Shown piece after piece: positions 1 to 8,191 of a DNA stretch of 64,000 nucleotides (within the stretch, counting starts at the first letter, position 1; each line of letters starts with the position of its first letter). The DNA comes from Caballeronia turbans (lineage in GTDB: Bacteria > Pseudomonadota > Gammaproteobacteria > Burkholderiales > Burkholderiaceae), in NCBI GenBank assembly GCA_001544655.2, contig FCOD02000015.1, forward strand, positions 62,001 through 126,000, read 5' to 3'. Position numbers and translations under genes: made by a program. The notes beneath the pieces are model-generated. The model searched no databases. It was not told the DNA's origin and saw nothing but the letters and a program-made list of their open reading frames with translations.

Positions 1-1110
1 GCGAATGCCCTTCAGCGATGGGAACTTGCGATGCAAGCCTTCGATGAGCACATCCATGTGCCGCGGGTTCGCCGCATCCGCGCCCGTGATCGCGCTGCGG
101 CTGCCGATCTGCACGCGATTGTCCGGCAGCAGCCGATAGTAAAAGCGCAGCGTGCGCGTATCGGTGATGACCTGATGCGTGCGGAAGTTGGTCGATTCGA
201 GTTCTTCCTGCGTGAGCGGCCGCGTGACGAGCGAGTTCGAGAGAATCGGCATGATCTTCGCGGACAGCGCGCGATGCATGTCGTTGCGCGTATAGCCGCC
301 GGTCGCAAAGGCAACCGCCTTCGCGCGAATCACGCCGCGCGGCGTGCGCACGTGATGCACGCCGCGAACCGTCTCGACGCCGAGCACGGGCGTGCTCGTA
401 TGCACCTTCACGCCGAGCGAGCGCGCCATGCGCATATAACCGAATGCGAGCTTGAGCGGATGCACGCCGATGCCATCGGGTTCGAGCAGCGCGCCGCAGT
501 TTTCGCGATCGTCGACATACGATTGCGCGACTTCCTTCGCGCTCAGCATGCGCGCGTCGTAGCCGAAGACATCGCGCATCACCTTGCATTCGTTCGCGAG
601 AAAGTCCATCTTGCGCGCCCGATGGGCGATGTACAGATGCCCGCCCGGCTGCGGATCGCATGCGAATTCGCCGATCAGTGTCTTGAAGGTGTCGAAGCCT
701 TCGCGGATTTCCGCGTCGAGCCTGAGCGCCGTCTGCTTGCCCCATCGCTCGATCCATTGAGAGCGATAGAGACGGCCGCTCGCGTTCTGCCCTTGCCCGC
801 CGTTGCGGCTCGTGCAGCCCCACGCGGTGCGGTTCGCATCGACGACGGTCGCGCGGATGCCGTGCTCCCGCGCGAGAAAGAGCGCAGTCGAGAGGCCTGT
901 GAATCCCGCGCCGACGATCAGCACATCGACGTCGGCGTCGCCGGACAAAGGTCCGTCGTCATCGGGCGGCTCGCCGGCGGTCGCGACCCAGTAGGTCGGC
1001 GCATAGTCCATCGCCTGACGGCCGATGGGCGAGACGAGCGGGTCGTAAAGCGGATCGTATGGGGCGCACGCACCACGAAGGGCCGGCGCAACGTAATCGA
1101 GAGTAGCCAC
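1..1110 (-). CDS. FAD-dependent oxidoreductase, DAO family (3' end outside window); TauY-like candidate
   Basis: About 370 codons are visible and the C-terminus lies beyond position 1. The protein has an N-terminal YDPLYDPL segment and then a Rossmann FAD motif, VLIVGAGFTGLSTALFL, near residue 65. SRNGGQGQNASG follows, typical of D-amino-acid-oxidase/gamma-glutamylputrescine-oxidase-like flavoproteins. The start is placed at a GTG (1110) because AAGGAG sits 6 nt upstream; an in-frame ATG at 1137 is the alternative. The large subunit of taurine dehydrogenase (TauY) belongs to this superfamily. The xsc-pta genes nearby make that role plausible, but I see no small TauX subunit upstream. Other amine or betaine oxidases of the family remain possible. 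Confidence 0.8.
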   Translation of the reverse strand, partial: MATLDYVAPALRGACAPYDPLYDPLVSPIGRQAMDYAPTYWVATAGEPPDDDGPLSGDADVDVLIVGAGFTGLSTALFLAREHGIRATVVDANRTAWGCTSRNGGQGQNASGRLYRSQWIERWGKQTALRLDAEIREGFDTFKTLIGEFACDPQPGGHLYIAHRARKMDFLANECKVMRDVFGYDARMLSAKEVAQSYVDDRENCGALLEPDGIGVHPLKLAFGYMRMARSLGVKVHTSTPVLGVETVRGVHHVRTPRGVIRAKAVAFATGGYTRNDMHRALSAKIMPILSNSLVTRPLTQEELESTNFRTHQVITDTRTLRFYYRLLPDNRVQIGSRSAITGADAANPRHMDVLIEGLHRKFPSLKGIR

Positions 1111-1498
1111 CGATAACTCCTTGGAAAGTACCCTCATACTGCACCTAACTTCGCGCACCGTTTAGAGCCACGCCGGAATCATCGTTAGTGCCAGGCCGCT
1201 CTTCATGGGAGGCGCCACGGCGCGCCGCTGGCCCTGGCGATGAGCCCTTTCTGGCACTACGGCCGACCCTTTTGTCGGGTCATACGGGGCCGAAATCCTC
1301 TTTTGCTCGCGCAATGCCGCATGCGCGTCGTTCAGCGACCGGCTCTTGCGCGCCAAAGGTTTCGTGCGGCTTGTCGATGGCACCTGTGCGCAGATTCATG
1401 TCGTCGCCAAGCGCTGGCATGTCACGCGATGCCGGCACGTCGAAGCGTCGCGAATCGTTTTTATCGGCCTCTTCGAATCAGACGACACAGACCGCGCG
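1111..1498. other. Intergenic region, no gene supported
   Basis: These 388 bp lie between the FAD oxidoreductase and the end of cobT. The short reading frames here lack a convincing ribosome binding site and recognisable domains. The region must hold the promoter of the oxidoreductase, but I could not pick a clear -35/-10 pair. No copy of the sulfonate-locus operator motif was found in it. Confidence 0.4.
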
Positions 1499-3232
1499 CT
1501 AAGTGCTGTGTCTGCGCCGCGCGCCGAGCCATGCAGCGAGCTTCGCGAATAAGGTCATATCCGGCGCGCTGGACAGATCCACCGCAAAGTGATGCCGGTA
1601 ATACGGACTCAGATCGAGCCCCACGCCGAGCCCGAGCACCTCGACCATGCGCGCCGCCTCGTGCTTCGCGACGACTTCGCGCAAATGCTGATCGAGATAG
1701 TTCGGATCGTTGGCCTGTGCGGTTGCGCTGTCCATCGGGCTGCCATCGGAGATCACGACGACGATGCGCCGCGCTTGCGCACGCGCAGCGAGTCGCGAAC
1801 ACGCCCAGTCCACCGCTTCGCCATCGACGCCTTCGCGAAACAGATCGGCCTTGAACAGCGCCGCAATGTCGCCGCGCGCTGCACGCCAGCTCGCATCGCC
1901 TTCCTTGAAGATCATGTTGCACGCTTCATTGAGCCGGCCCGGATACTTCGGCCGGCCCTTCGCGAGCCAGTCGAGCTTCGCGCGGCCGCCGTTCCATGCG
2001 CCGGTCGTGAAGCCGAGCACTTCGGTCGCGACGCCCGCCATGCCGAGTGCGCGCACGAGCACATCGATCATCACCGCGACAGGCTCGATGCTCGCCTTCA
2101 TCGAACCCGAGCAATCGATGAGAAAACTCACCGCGCAATCCGCATGCGGACGTTCCCGCTCGCGCCTGAAGACGCGTCGCTCATCCGGCGACGCCACCAC
2201 TTGCGCGAGGCGACGTCCGTCGATGCGCCCTTCTTCCTCGCCGAACGACCAGCCGTCGCGATGCGGCACGGTAATGGCCGCTTGCAGCATGCGCGCGAGA
2301 CGCGGCACGTTGATATGCCGCGCCGCGATCAGATCGTCGAGACGCTCGCGATATTCACGCAACAGCGCGGGGCGTATCAGCGCAGCCGGGCGAATCGTCT
2401 TGTCGTGGCGCGTGGTGAACACGCGATAGTTCTCACCCGACGCCTCACGCGCGGTGCTCTCGCCGCTCGCGGCGAGCGCGAGCCGTTCGACGTTGCCTTC
2501 TTCATCGTCGATATCGAACCACGCGCCGAGCATCGTGCGCGCGGCCTCTTCCTTCTCGTCATCGGATGAAGCGTTATTTTCGACGAACGCGTGCCGCACG
2601 TCGCGCACCATTTCGCCGATCTTTAGCGCGACGTCGAGCGCATGAACCGCATACGCACGTTGATCCGCGCAATGCCGCCGCATGCCCGCAAGCGCATGCC
2701 CGAGCGATGGCGCGAGCGCCGCGCGCGTGGCCTCGATGAGTCCTTCGGTCGCTTCGAGCACGGCGCGCCCGGACAGGCGCGATTCGGCCATTTGAGCGAC
2801 GGTGTACATCAAGAGGCCGATATCGCTGTCGAGCACGCCCGCCTCGTAGCACGCGAGCGACCACGCGTCGAAACGATGCCGCACGTTGCGCCTCACGCCT
2901 TCCATGCCGACAGGCACGCGCGTTTCACAACGCAACTGCTCCAGCATGTCGAACACCATGCGCTCGACGGGTTCATCGGGCGTCATGTGCCGATGCAGCG
3001 CGGCGTCCGAATATGCGATGCGCAACGCGGACGCGTCGGCGGCGCCGCGTGTCGAATCGACGTCTTCTTCGTCCCTGCGCTCGCCGCGCAAATGCGGCGC
3101 ATAGAAGGGCACCGGCCGCAAGTGGCGATACAGCCTGCCGCCGCGATAGTGCAACGCTTCATCGCCCGTCAAGGCCCGCACGGTCGCCGCGCATAACGCA
3201 TCGCGTCGCGCGAGTTCACGCGGCCCGTTCAC
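1499..3232 (-). CDS. cobT: Cobaltochelatase subunit CobT-like, VWA domain
   Basis: The 577-residue protein ends in a von Willebrand A domain with an intact MIDAS motif, LIDCSGSMKAS, near residue 373. An acidic stretch (DERRDEEDVD-type) lies in the N-terminal half, as in aerobic-pathway CobT. CobT and the AAA+ protein CobS form the chaperone-like complex that drives CobN to insert cobalt into hydrogenobyrinate diamide. The start is a GTG whose last bases overlap the cobS stop (GTGA), implying translational coupling; longer in-frame starts would run deep into cobS. CobN is not in this window, so the pair could serve a distant CobN or another metal-dependent enzyme. Confidence 0.85.
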   Translation of the reverse strand: MNGPRELARRDALCAATVRALTGDEALHYRGGRLYRHLRPVPFYAPHLRGERRDEEDVDSTRGAADASALRIAYSDAALHRHMTPDEPVERMVFDMLEQLRCETRVPVGMEGVRRNVRHRFDAWSLACYEAGVLDSDIGLLMYTVAQMAESRLSGRAVLEATEGLIEATRAALAPSLGHALAGMRRHCADQRAYAVHALDVALKIGEMVRDVRHAFVENNASSDDEKEEAARTMLGAWFDIDDEEGNVERLALAASGESTAREASGENYRVFTTRHDKTIRPAALIRPALLREYRERLDDLIAARHINVPRLARMLQAAITVPHRDGWSFGEEEGRIDGRRLAQVVASPDERRVFRRERERPHADCAVSFLIDCSGSMKASIEPVAVMIDVLVRALGMAGVATEVLGFTTGAWNGGRAKLDWLAKGRPKYPGRLNEACNMIFKEGDASWRAARGDIAALFKADLFREGVDGEAVDWACSRLAARAQARRIVVVISDGSPMDSATAQANDPNYLDQHLREVVAKHEAARMVEVLGLGVGLDLSPYYRHHFAVDLSSAPDMTLFAKLAAWLGARRRHST

Positions 3233-4215
3233 GTTGCCGACTCGTCGTGCCACTGAGATGGCGTGTCCAGTTCCTCGCCGAACGCGCGCTGAAAATATTC
3301 CGCAACGATCGGCCGTTCCGCTTCGTCGCATTTGTTCAGGAAAGTGAGACGCAGCGCGAGCTTCGCGTCGTGGAAAACTTCGCAGTTTTCGGCCCAGTTG
3401 ATGACGGTACGCGGCGACATCAGCGTCGACAGATCGCCCGCAGCGAAGCCGCGCCGCGTGAGCCCGGCCATGCTCACCATCGAATCGACGAGCGCCCGGC
3501 CCGCGTCGTCATCGAGACGCGGCACGCGCGCGAGCACGATGCGCGCCTCTTCTTCACGCGACAGATAGTTCAGGGTCGCGACCACGTTCCAGCGGTCGAT
3601 CTGCGCATGATTCAGCATTTGCGTGCCGTGATACATGCCGTTCAGATTGCCGAGGCCGATCGTATTCGTCGTCGCGAACAGGCGAAAGAAACGATGCGGC
3701 TGAATCACCCGGTTCTGGTCGAGCAGCGTGAAGCTGCCGTCGCGCTCCAGAATGCGCTGGATCACGAACATCACATCGGGGCGGCCGGCGTCGTATTCGT
3801 CGAACACGAGCGCGACCGGCCGTTGCAGCGCCCATGGCACGATACCTTCCTGAAACTCGGTGACCTGCACATCGTCCCGTACGACGATTGCGTCCTTTCC
3901 GACGAGATCCAGCCGGCTCACGTGGCCATCCAGATTCACGCGCATGCACGGCCAGTTAAGCCGCGCCGCCACCTGCTCGATATGAGTCGATTTTCCGGTG
4001 CCGTGCAAACCCTGCACCATCACGCGGCGGTTACATGCGAAGCCCGCGAGAATGGCCAGCGTGACCTCGGGATTGAAGCGATACGCCTCGTCGATTTCCG
4101 GAACATGCGGGTCGCGCGTGCTGAACGCCGGCACGTGCAGGTCCGTATCGATGCCGAAAAGCGTGCGCACGGACACGCTCCGGTCCGGCTCGTCCAACCA
4201 TGTGTCGCGCATCAT
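3229..4215 (-). CDS. cobS: Cobaltochelatase subunit CobS, AAA+ ATPase
   Basis: This 328-residue MoxR-type AAA+ ATPase has Walker A GLHGTGKST (residues 69-77) and Walker B ALVFDEYD (135-142). Its sequence resembles classical CobS closely, including the FGIDTDLHVP start region and the LNGMYHGTQ segment. It is predicted to be cytosolic, hydrolysing ATP to power cobalt insertion with CobT and CobN. The ATG-ATG start at 4215 has GGGAG upstream; an upstream TTG at 4254 would add 13 unlikely residues. It overlaps cobT by 4 nt. It is divergent from an IclR gene, and the shared promoter region carries a copy of the operator motif also found before xsc. Confidence 0.92.
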   Translation of the reverse strand: MMRDTWLDEPDRSVSVRTLFGIDTDLHVPAFSTRDPHVPEIDEAYRFNPEVTLAILAGFACNRRVMVQGLHGTGKSTHIEQVAARLNWPCMRVNLDGHVSRLDLVGKDAIVVRDDVQVTEFQEGIVPWALQRPVALVFDEYDAGRPDVMFVIQRILERDGSFTLLDQNRVIQPHRFFRLFATTNTIGLGNLNGMYHGTQMLNHAQIDRWNVVATLNYLSREEEARIVLARVPRLDDDAGRALVDSMVSMAGLTRRGFAAGDLSTLMSPRTVINWAENCEVFHDAKLALRLTFLNKCDEAERPIVAEYFQRAFGEELDTPSQWHDESAT

Positions 4216-4266
4216 GAGGCTTCGTCTCCCGTGGCAGAGGCTCCAGCATAGCAACTATGTTTTTCC

Positions 4267-4285
4267 GGAACAATTCATTTCGTTT
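4267..4285 (+). promoter_or_regulatory. Sulfonate-regulon operator candidate, copy 1
   Basis: GGAACAATTCATTTCGTTT lies in the divergent cobS/iclR promoter region. It matches 16 of 19 positions of the xsc copy (6250-6268), and the identity continues for a few bases on both sides. An IclR protein is the obvious candidate ligand because three are encoded at this locus. Confidence 0.6.
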
Positions 4286-4361
4286 ATTTTTATCCAAACG
4301 GCCAGAGCGGCGTGGATCCGCACCTCATTTAAAATAATGTCGAACGAATTCACTGGAAATC

Positions 4362-5120
4362 ATGCCGATGGACAAGCCCGATACACCCACGCTGCGAGCC
4401 TTCGCGTTGCTGGAATACCTGGTGCAGGCAGGCAGCCCGGTGTCGCTGACGGACATGGCCGACGACATGGGCATGCCGAAGCCCTCGCTGCACCGCATGC
4501 TCGCGTCGCTCGAAGCGGGCGGACTGGTGATCCGCGAACCCGGCGACAAGAACGCGTATGTCGTCGGCCCGCGCCTCGCGCAACTGGGCCTCAATGTGAT
4601 GACGCACGCGGGCGCGCGGCGGTTACGGCACGCGATCCTCACGCGGCTCGTATCCGATCTCGGCGAAACGTGCAATCTCACGATGCTGCATGAAAACGAG
4701 GTCTTGTATCTCGACCGCGTGGAAGCGCCGTGGCCGCTGCGGCTCGATCTGAAGCCCGGTTCGCACGTGCCCGTCTGGTGCAGCGCGAGCGGCAAGTTGC
4801 TGCTCGCGTTGCAGCCGCGCGAGGAACGCAATGCGCTCGTGCGCGCGATGAAACTCGAGCGCTACACCGCTAACACCATCACCGACACGGAAATGCTCGA
4901 AGCGGAACTCGACCGCATCGCGAAGAAGGGAATTGCGATCGACAACGAGGAGTTCGTTCAGGGCATCGTGTGCGCGGCGGCGCCGATCGCCGATGCCAAC
5001 GGCTCATGCATCGCGGCGATCGCCGTTCACGCGCCGGTATCGCGCACGCCGCTCTCGCGCGCGCTGGAAATGGTCCCGCGCCTCAAGGAAGCCGCAGCGG
5101 AGCTAGGCAAGACGTTTTGA
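4362..5120 (+). CDS. IclR-family transcriptional regulator (copy 1)
   Basis: This is a 252-residue regulator. The N-terminal winged helix-turn-helix spans roughly residues 8-65 (SLTDMADDMGMPKPSLHRML is the HTH core). The C-terminal IclR effector domain has the typical GETCNL, SASGKLLLA and GIAIDNEEF motifs. It is closely similar to the IclR downstream of pta, so the two are recent paralogues. ATG codons occur at 4362 and 4368, with a weak GGA box upstream. It starts divergently from cobS, with the operator motif 76 bp upstream, so autoregulation is likely. The effector is unknown; a C2 sulfonate or sulfoacetaldehyde is inferred from context. Confidence 0.92.
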   Translation: MPMDKPDTPTLRAFALLEYLVQAGSPVSLTDMADDMGMPKPSLHRMLASLEAGGLVIREPGDKNAYVVGPRLAQLGLNVMTHAGARRLRHAILTRLVSDLGETCNLTMLHENEVLYLDRVEAPWPLRLDLKPGSHVPVWCSASGKLLLALQPREERNALVRAMKLERYTANTITDTEMLEAELDRIAKKGIAIDNEEFVQGIVCAAAPIADANGSCIAAIAVHAPVSRTPLSRALEMVPRLKEAAAELGKTF

Positions 5121-5208
5121 GGCGCATTCGCGAACAATAAAAACGCAACCGCCCATTCCGAAAATTGTGGCGCATCCGGGGAAAGGGCGCGTAAAGTAGC
5201 CGTAATTC

Positions 5209-5227
5209 GAAACCAAACGTTCCGTTT
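5209..5227 (+). promoter_or_regulatory. Sulfonate-regulon operator candidate, copy 2
   Basis: GAAACCAAACGTTCCGTTT matches 16 of 19 positions of the xsc copy. It ends 7 nt before the ATG of the second IclR gene, where a ribosome binding site would be expected. Binding here could block both transcription and translation initiation, which suits autorepression. Confidence 0.55.
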
Positions 5228-5234
5228 CCGGCTC

Positions 5235-6083
5235 ATGCGCGACGTCACACATCTCGATCCCGCCGGGCATGCCGGCGATGAAGCGCGGACGCTCCGTCCG
5301 CTCGCGGTACTCGAACAACTGGCCGCGGCCGGCCATGCCTACACGCTGTCGCAACTCGCGGCGCGCGTGCGCATTCCCAAAGCAACACTGCTGCGGCTGA
5401 TCGACTCGCTCGAGGCGCAAGGCTATGTGACGCACATGCCCGATTCGCGCGGCACCGACCGCGGGATCGCACTCGGACCGCGCGCCGCCCAGCTCGCACT
5501 GGCCACGCTTGCCAATAACTCGTTCACGCGCGGCTGCCGCTCGATCCTGCGCGCGCTCGTCGACGTCATCGGCGAAAGCTGCAATCTCACTGCGCTCGAT
5601 GGCGATACGGTCCTTTATATAGAACGCGTCGAGACGGCCGAGCCGCTGCGCCTTCATATGCAGGCCGGCATGCGAGTGCCGCTGCATTGCACCGCAAGCG
5701 GCAAGTTGTTCCTTTCGCAGATGCCGCTCGCCGAGCGTCGTCAAATCCTCGGCCGGCTCACGCTCACGAAGAGGACGCATCGCACGCTCACCGATCGCAC
5801 CTTGCTCGAAACAGAACTCGACCGGCTCGCCGCGCGTGGCATCGGCATCGATAACGAGGAGTTCGTGCTGGGGATGGTCGCCGTCGCGGTTCCCATCACC
5901 GAAACCGCGACCGGGCGGGTGCTGGCGTGTCTCGCCGCGCATGCACCGACCGCCCGCGCCAATCTCAACGACTTGCTCCAGGCGGTGCCGCAATTGCGCG
6001 AAACCGCCGTGAAGCTCGCCACGCTCATGGATGCCTCCGATGGCCTGTCGCTCATGGCGCGCCATCATCCAGTGGCGCGCTAA
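5235..6083 (+). CDS. IclR-family transcriptional regulator (copy 2)
   Basis: The 282-residue regulator has an N-terminal winged HTH (TLSQLAARVRIPKATLLRLI region) and an IclR effector domain with GESCNL, TASGKLFLS and GIGIDNEEF. It diverges more from the other two IclR proteins here than they do from each other, and has a longer C-terminal tail. No good Shine-Dalgarno sequence precedes the ATG because the operator-like motif occupies that position. It ends about 200 bp before xsc on the same strand. Its place directly before xsc makes it the best candidate for the xsc-specific regulator. Confidence 0.9.
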   Translation: MRDVTHLDPAGHAGDEARTLRPLAVLEQLAAAGHAYTLSQLAARVRIPKATLLRLIDSLEAQGYVTHMPDSRGTDRGIALGPRAAQLALATLANNSFTRGCRSILRALVDVIGESCNLTALDGDTVLYIERVETAEPLRLHMQAGMRVPLHCTASGKLFLSQMPLAERRQILGRLTLTKRTHRTLTDRTLLETELDRLAARGIGIDNEEFVLGMVAVAVPITETATGRVLACLAAHAPTARANLNDLLQAVPQLRETAVKLATLMDASDGLSLMARHHPVAR

Positions 6084-6167
6084 TTCCCTCTTCCCGCCGA
6101 GACGCCCGTCACGCGAGCCCCGGCGGCGGTCGCACCGTCAGCCCACTCTAAAATTCCGAATTTTTTA

Positions 6168-6186
6168 GAGACAAAACATTCCATTT
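6168..6186 (+). promoter_or_regulatory. Degenerate operator copy upstream of the xsc promoter
   Basis: GAGACAAAACATTCCATTT matches 14 of 19 positions of the strong xsc site (6250-6268) and lies in the same orientation, just upstream of the -35 box. It could be an activator or cooperative site; the support is similarity and position only. Confidence 0.35.
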
Positions 6187-6200
6187 ATTTGAGAAAAGGA

Positions 6201-6229
6201 TTGACGGCGAAATCAGCCCGTCCTACGAT
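6201..6229 (+). promoter_or_regulatory. Sigma-70-type promoter of xsc
   Basis: TTGACG (6201-6206) and TACGAT (6224-6229) are separated by 17 bp, an optimal spacing. Transcription would start near 6236, upstream of the operator copy at 6250-6268, and give an untranslated leader of about 50 nt before the xsc ATG. A bound repressor would lie immediately downstream of the start site. Confidence 0.6.
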
Positions 6230-6249
6230 GTCTCCAAGATACATATTCC

Positions 6250-6268
6250 GGAACAATACGTTCCGTTT
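6250..6268 (+). promoter_or_regulatory. Sulfonate-regulon operator candidate, copy 3 (best copy)
   Basis: GGAACAATACGTTCCGTTT contains the perfect inverted repeat GGAAC-5-GTTCC (6250-6264), the shape expected for an IclR-family dimer. It lies between the predicted transcription start and the xsc ribosome binding site, an arrangement suited to repression. Confidence 0.65.
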
Positions 6269-6286
6269 ATCTCAACGGAGACACTC

Positions 6287-8128
6287 ATGAGCGAGCACGA
6301 CCAAGCCCGTCCTTCCCAGACCACTCTCGCCGCCAGCGCGGCGCCCACCGGTCCGCAGGCGATGACCCCATCCGAAGCCTTCGTCGAGACGCTCGCCGCC
6401 AATGGCGTGACCGAGATGTTCGGCATCATGGGTTCGGCCTTCATGGACGCGATGGACATTTTTGCGCCCGCCGGCATCCGCCTGATTCCGGTCGTGCATG
6501 AACAAGGTGCGGGCCACATGGCGGACGGCTATTCGCGCGTGTCGGGCCGTCACGGTGTCGTGATCGGCCAGAACGGCCCGGGCATCAGCAATTGCGTGAC
6601 GGCGATCGCGGCGGCGTACTGGGCCCACAGCCCGGTCGTGATCGTCACGCCGGAAGCGGGCACGATGGGCATCGGCCTCGGCGGTTTCCAGGAGGCAAAG
6701 CAGTTGCCGATGTTCCAGGAATTCACGAAATACCAGGGCCACGTCACCCACCCGGCGCGCATGGCCGAATTCACCGCGCGCTGCTTCGACCGCGCGATGT
6801 CGGAAATGGGCCCGACGCAACTCAACATTCCGCGCGACTACTTCTACGGCCAGGTCAAGGTCGAGATCCCGAAGCCTCAGCGTCTCGATCGCGGCCCCGG
6901 CGGCGACCAGAGCCTGAATGAAGCCGCCGATCTGCTCGCCGAAGCGAAATTCCCCGTGATCATCTCGGGCGGCGGCGTGGTCATGTCCGATGCCATCGAG
7001 GAATGCAAGGCGCTCGCCGAGCGTCTCGGCGCGCCTGTGGTCAACAGCTATCTGCATAACGACTCGTTTCCGGCGAATCATCCGCTGTGGTGCGGCCCGC
7101 TCGGTTATCAGGGCTCGAAGGCCGCGATGAAGCTCCTGAGCCAGGCCGACGTCGTGATCGCGCTCGGCTCGCGTCTCGGGCCTTTCGGCACGCTGCCGCA
7201 GCACGGCCTCGACTACTGGCCGAAGGACGCGAAGGTCATCCAGATCGACGCCGACCACAAGATGCTCGGCCTCGTGAAGAAGATTTCCGTCGGCATTTGC
7301 GGCGATGCGAAGGCGACGGCCATCGCGCTCACGCAACGTCTCGCGGATCGCAAGCTCGACTGCGACGCCACCAAGGACGCCCGCGCGAAGACCATCGCTT
7401 CCGAAAAGGCCGCATGGGAAAAAGAACTCGACGAATGGACGCACGAGCGCGATCCGTACAGCCTCGACATGATCGAGGAGCAGAAGAACGAGAAGCCGTT
7501 CAGCGGCGGCCAGTATCTGCATCCGCGGCAGGTGTTGCGCGAACTCGAGAAGGCGATGCCCGAAGACGTGATGGTGTCCACCGACATCGGCAACATCAAC
7601 TCGGTCGCCAACAGCTATCTGCGCTTCAACAAGCCGCGCAGCTTCTTTGCGGCGATGAGCTGGGGCAATTGCGGCTATGCGTTCCCGACGATCATCGGCG
7701 CGAAGGTCGCGGCGCCGCATCGTCCGGCCGTCTCGTATGCGGGCGATGGCGCCTGGGGCATGAGCCTGATGGAAACCATGACCTGCGTGCGGCACAACAT
7801 TCCCGTGACGGCGGTCGTGTTCCATAACCGTCAGTGGGGCGCCGAGAAGAAGAATCAGGTGGACTTCTACAATCGCCGCTTCGTTGCGGGCGAGCTCGAC
7901 AACCAGAGCTTCGCCGAGATCGCGAAGGCGATGGGCGCGCAAGGCATCGTCGTCGACAAGCTGGAGGACGTCGGCCCGGCGCTGAAGAAGGCCATCGATC
8001 TGCAGATGAATCACGGCAAGACGACGATCATCGAGATCATGTGCACGCGTGAACTCGGCGATCCGTTCCGCCGCGACGCGCTCTCGAAGCCGGTGCGTAT
8101 GCTCGACAAATACAAGGACTACGTCTGA
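6287..8128 (+). CDS. xsc: Sulfoacetaldehyde acetyltransferase
   Basis: This 613-residue enzyme of the thiamine-diphosphate family converts sulfoacetaldehyde and phosphate to acetyl phosphate and sulfite in the cytoplasm. This is the desulfonation step common to taurine, isethionate and other C2-sulfonate pathways. The N-terminal TPP-binding half has the catalytic glutamate in VVHEQGAGHMADG (Glu about 72). The C-terminal half has the TPP/Mg motif starting at GDGAWG (about 486) and ending in VVFHNRQWG. Length and motifs fit Xsc rather than acetolactate synthase, and the pta gene 63 bp downstream is the usual partner. CGGAGA precedes the ATG. Confidence 0.96.
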   Translation: MSEHDQARPSQTTLAASAAPTGPQAMTPSEAFVETLAANGVTEMFGIMGSAFMDAMDIFAPAGIRLIPVVHEQGAGHMADGYSRVSGRHGVVIGQNGPGISNCVTAIAAAYWAHSPVVIVTPEAGTMGIGLGGFQEAKQLPMFQEFTKYQGHVTHPARMAEFTARCFDRAMSEMGPTQLNIPRDYFYGQVKVEIPKPQRLDRGPGGDQSLNEAADLLAEAKFPVIISGGGVVMSDAIEECKALAERLGAPVVNSYLHNDSFPANHPLWCGPLGYQGSKAAMKLLSQADVVIALGSRLGPFGTLPQHGLDYWPKDAKVIQIDADHKMLGLVKKISVGICGDAKATAIALTQRLADRKLDCDATKDARAKTIASEKAAWEKELDEWTHERDPYSLDMIEEQKNEKPFSGGQYLHPRQVLRELEKAMPEDVMVSTDIGNINSVANSYLRFNKPRSFFAAMSWGNCGYAFPTIIGAKVAAPHRPAVSYAGDGAWGMSLMETMTCVRHNIPVTAVVFHNRQWGAEKKNQVDFYNRRFVAGELDNQSFAEIAKAMGAQGIVVDKLEDVGPALKKAIDLQMNHGKTTIIEIMCTRELGDPFRRDALSKPVRMLDKYKDYV

Positions 8129-8140
8129 GTCCAGCGCCGC

Positions 8141-8162
8141 GCCGCTCCGCGCCCGGAGCGGC
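8141..8162 (+). other. Intercistronic hairpin between xsc and pta
   Basis: GCCGCTCC and GGAGCGGC form a perfect 8-bp stem with a 6-nt loop between the xsc stop and the pta start. There is no U-tract, so it is more likely an RNA-stability or processing element than a terminator. It could set a higher xsc than pta mRNA level. Confidence 0.5.
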
Positions 8163-8191
8163 GTCTTCCAACCCATGACAGTGAGCCCGCC

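Noticed and set aside
31-1116. Long plus-strand frame opposite the FAD oxidoreductase
   Set aside because: It is Arg/Ala/His-rich with no domain, and the minus strand codes for a clear flavoprotein with FAD motif and ribosome binding site.
3229-4254. CobS frame with the TTG start at 4254
   Set aside because: The 13 extra residues are not CobS-like, and an ATG-ATG with GGGAG upstream at 4215 gives a normal N-terminus.
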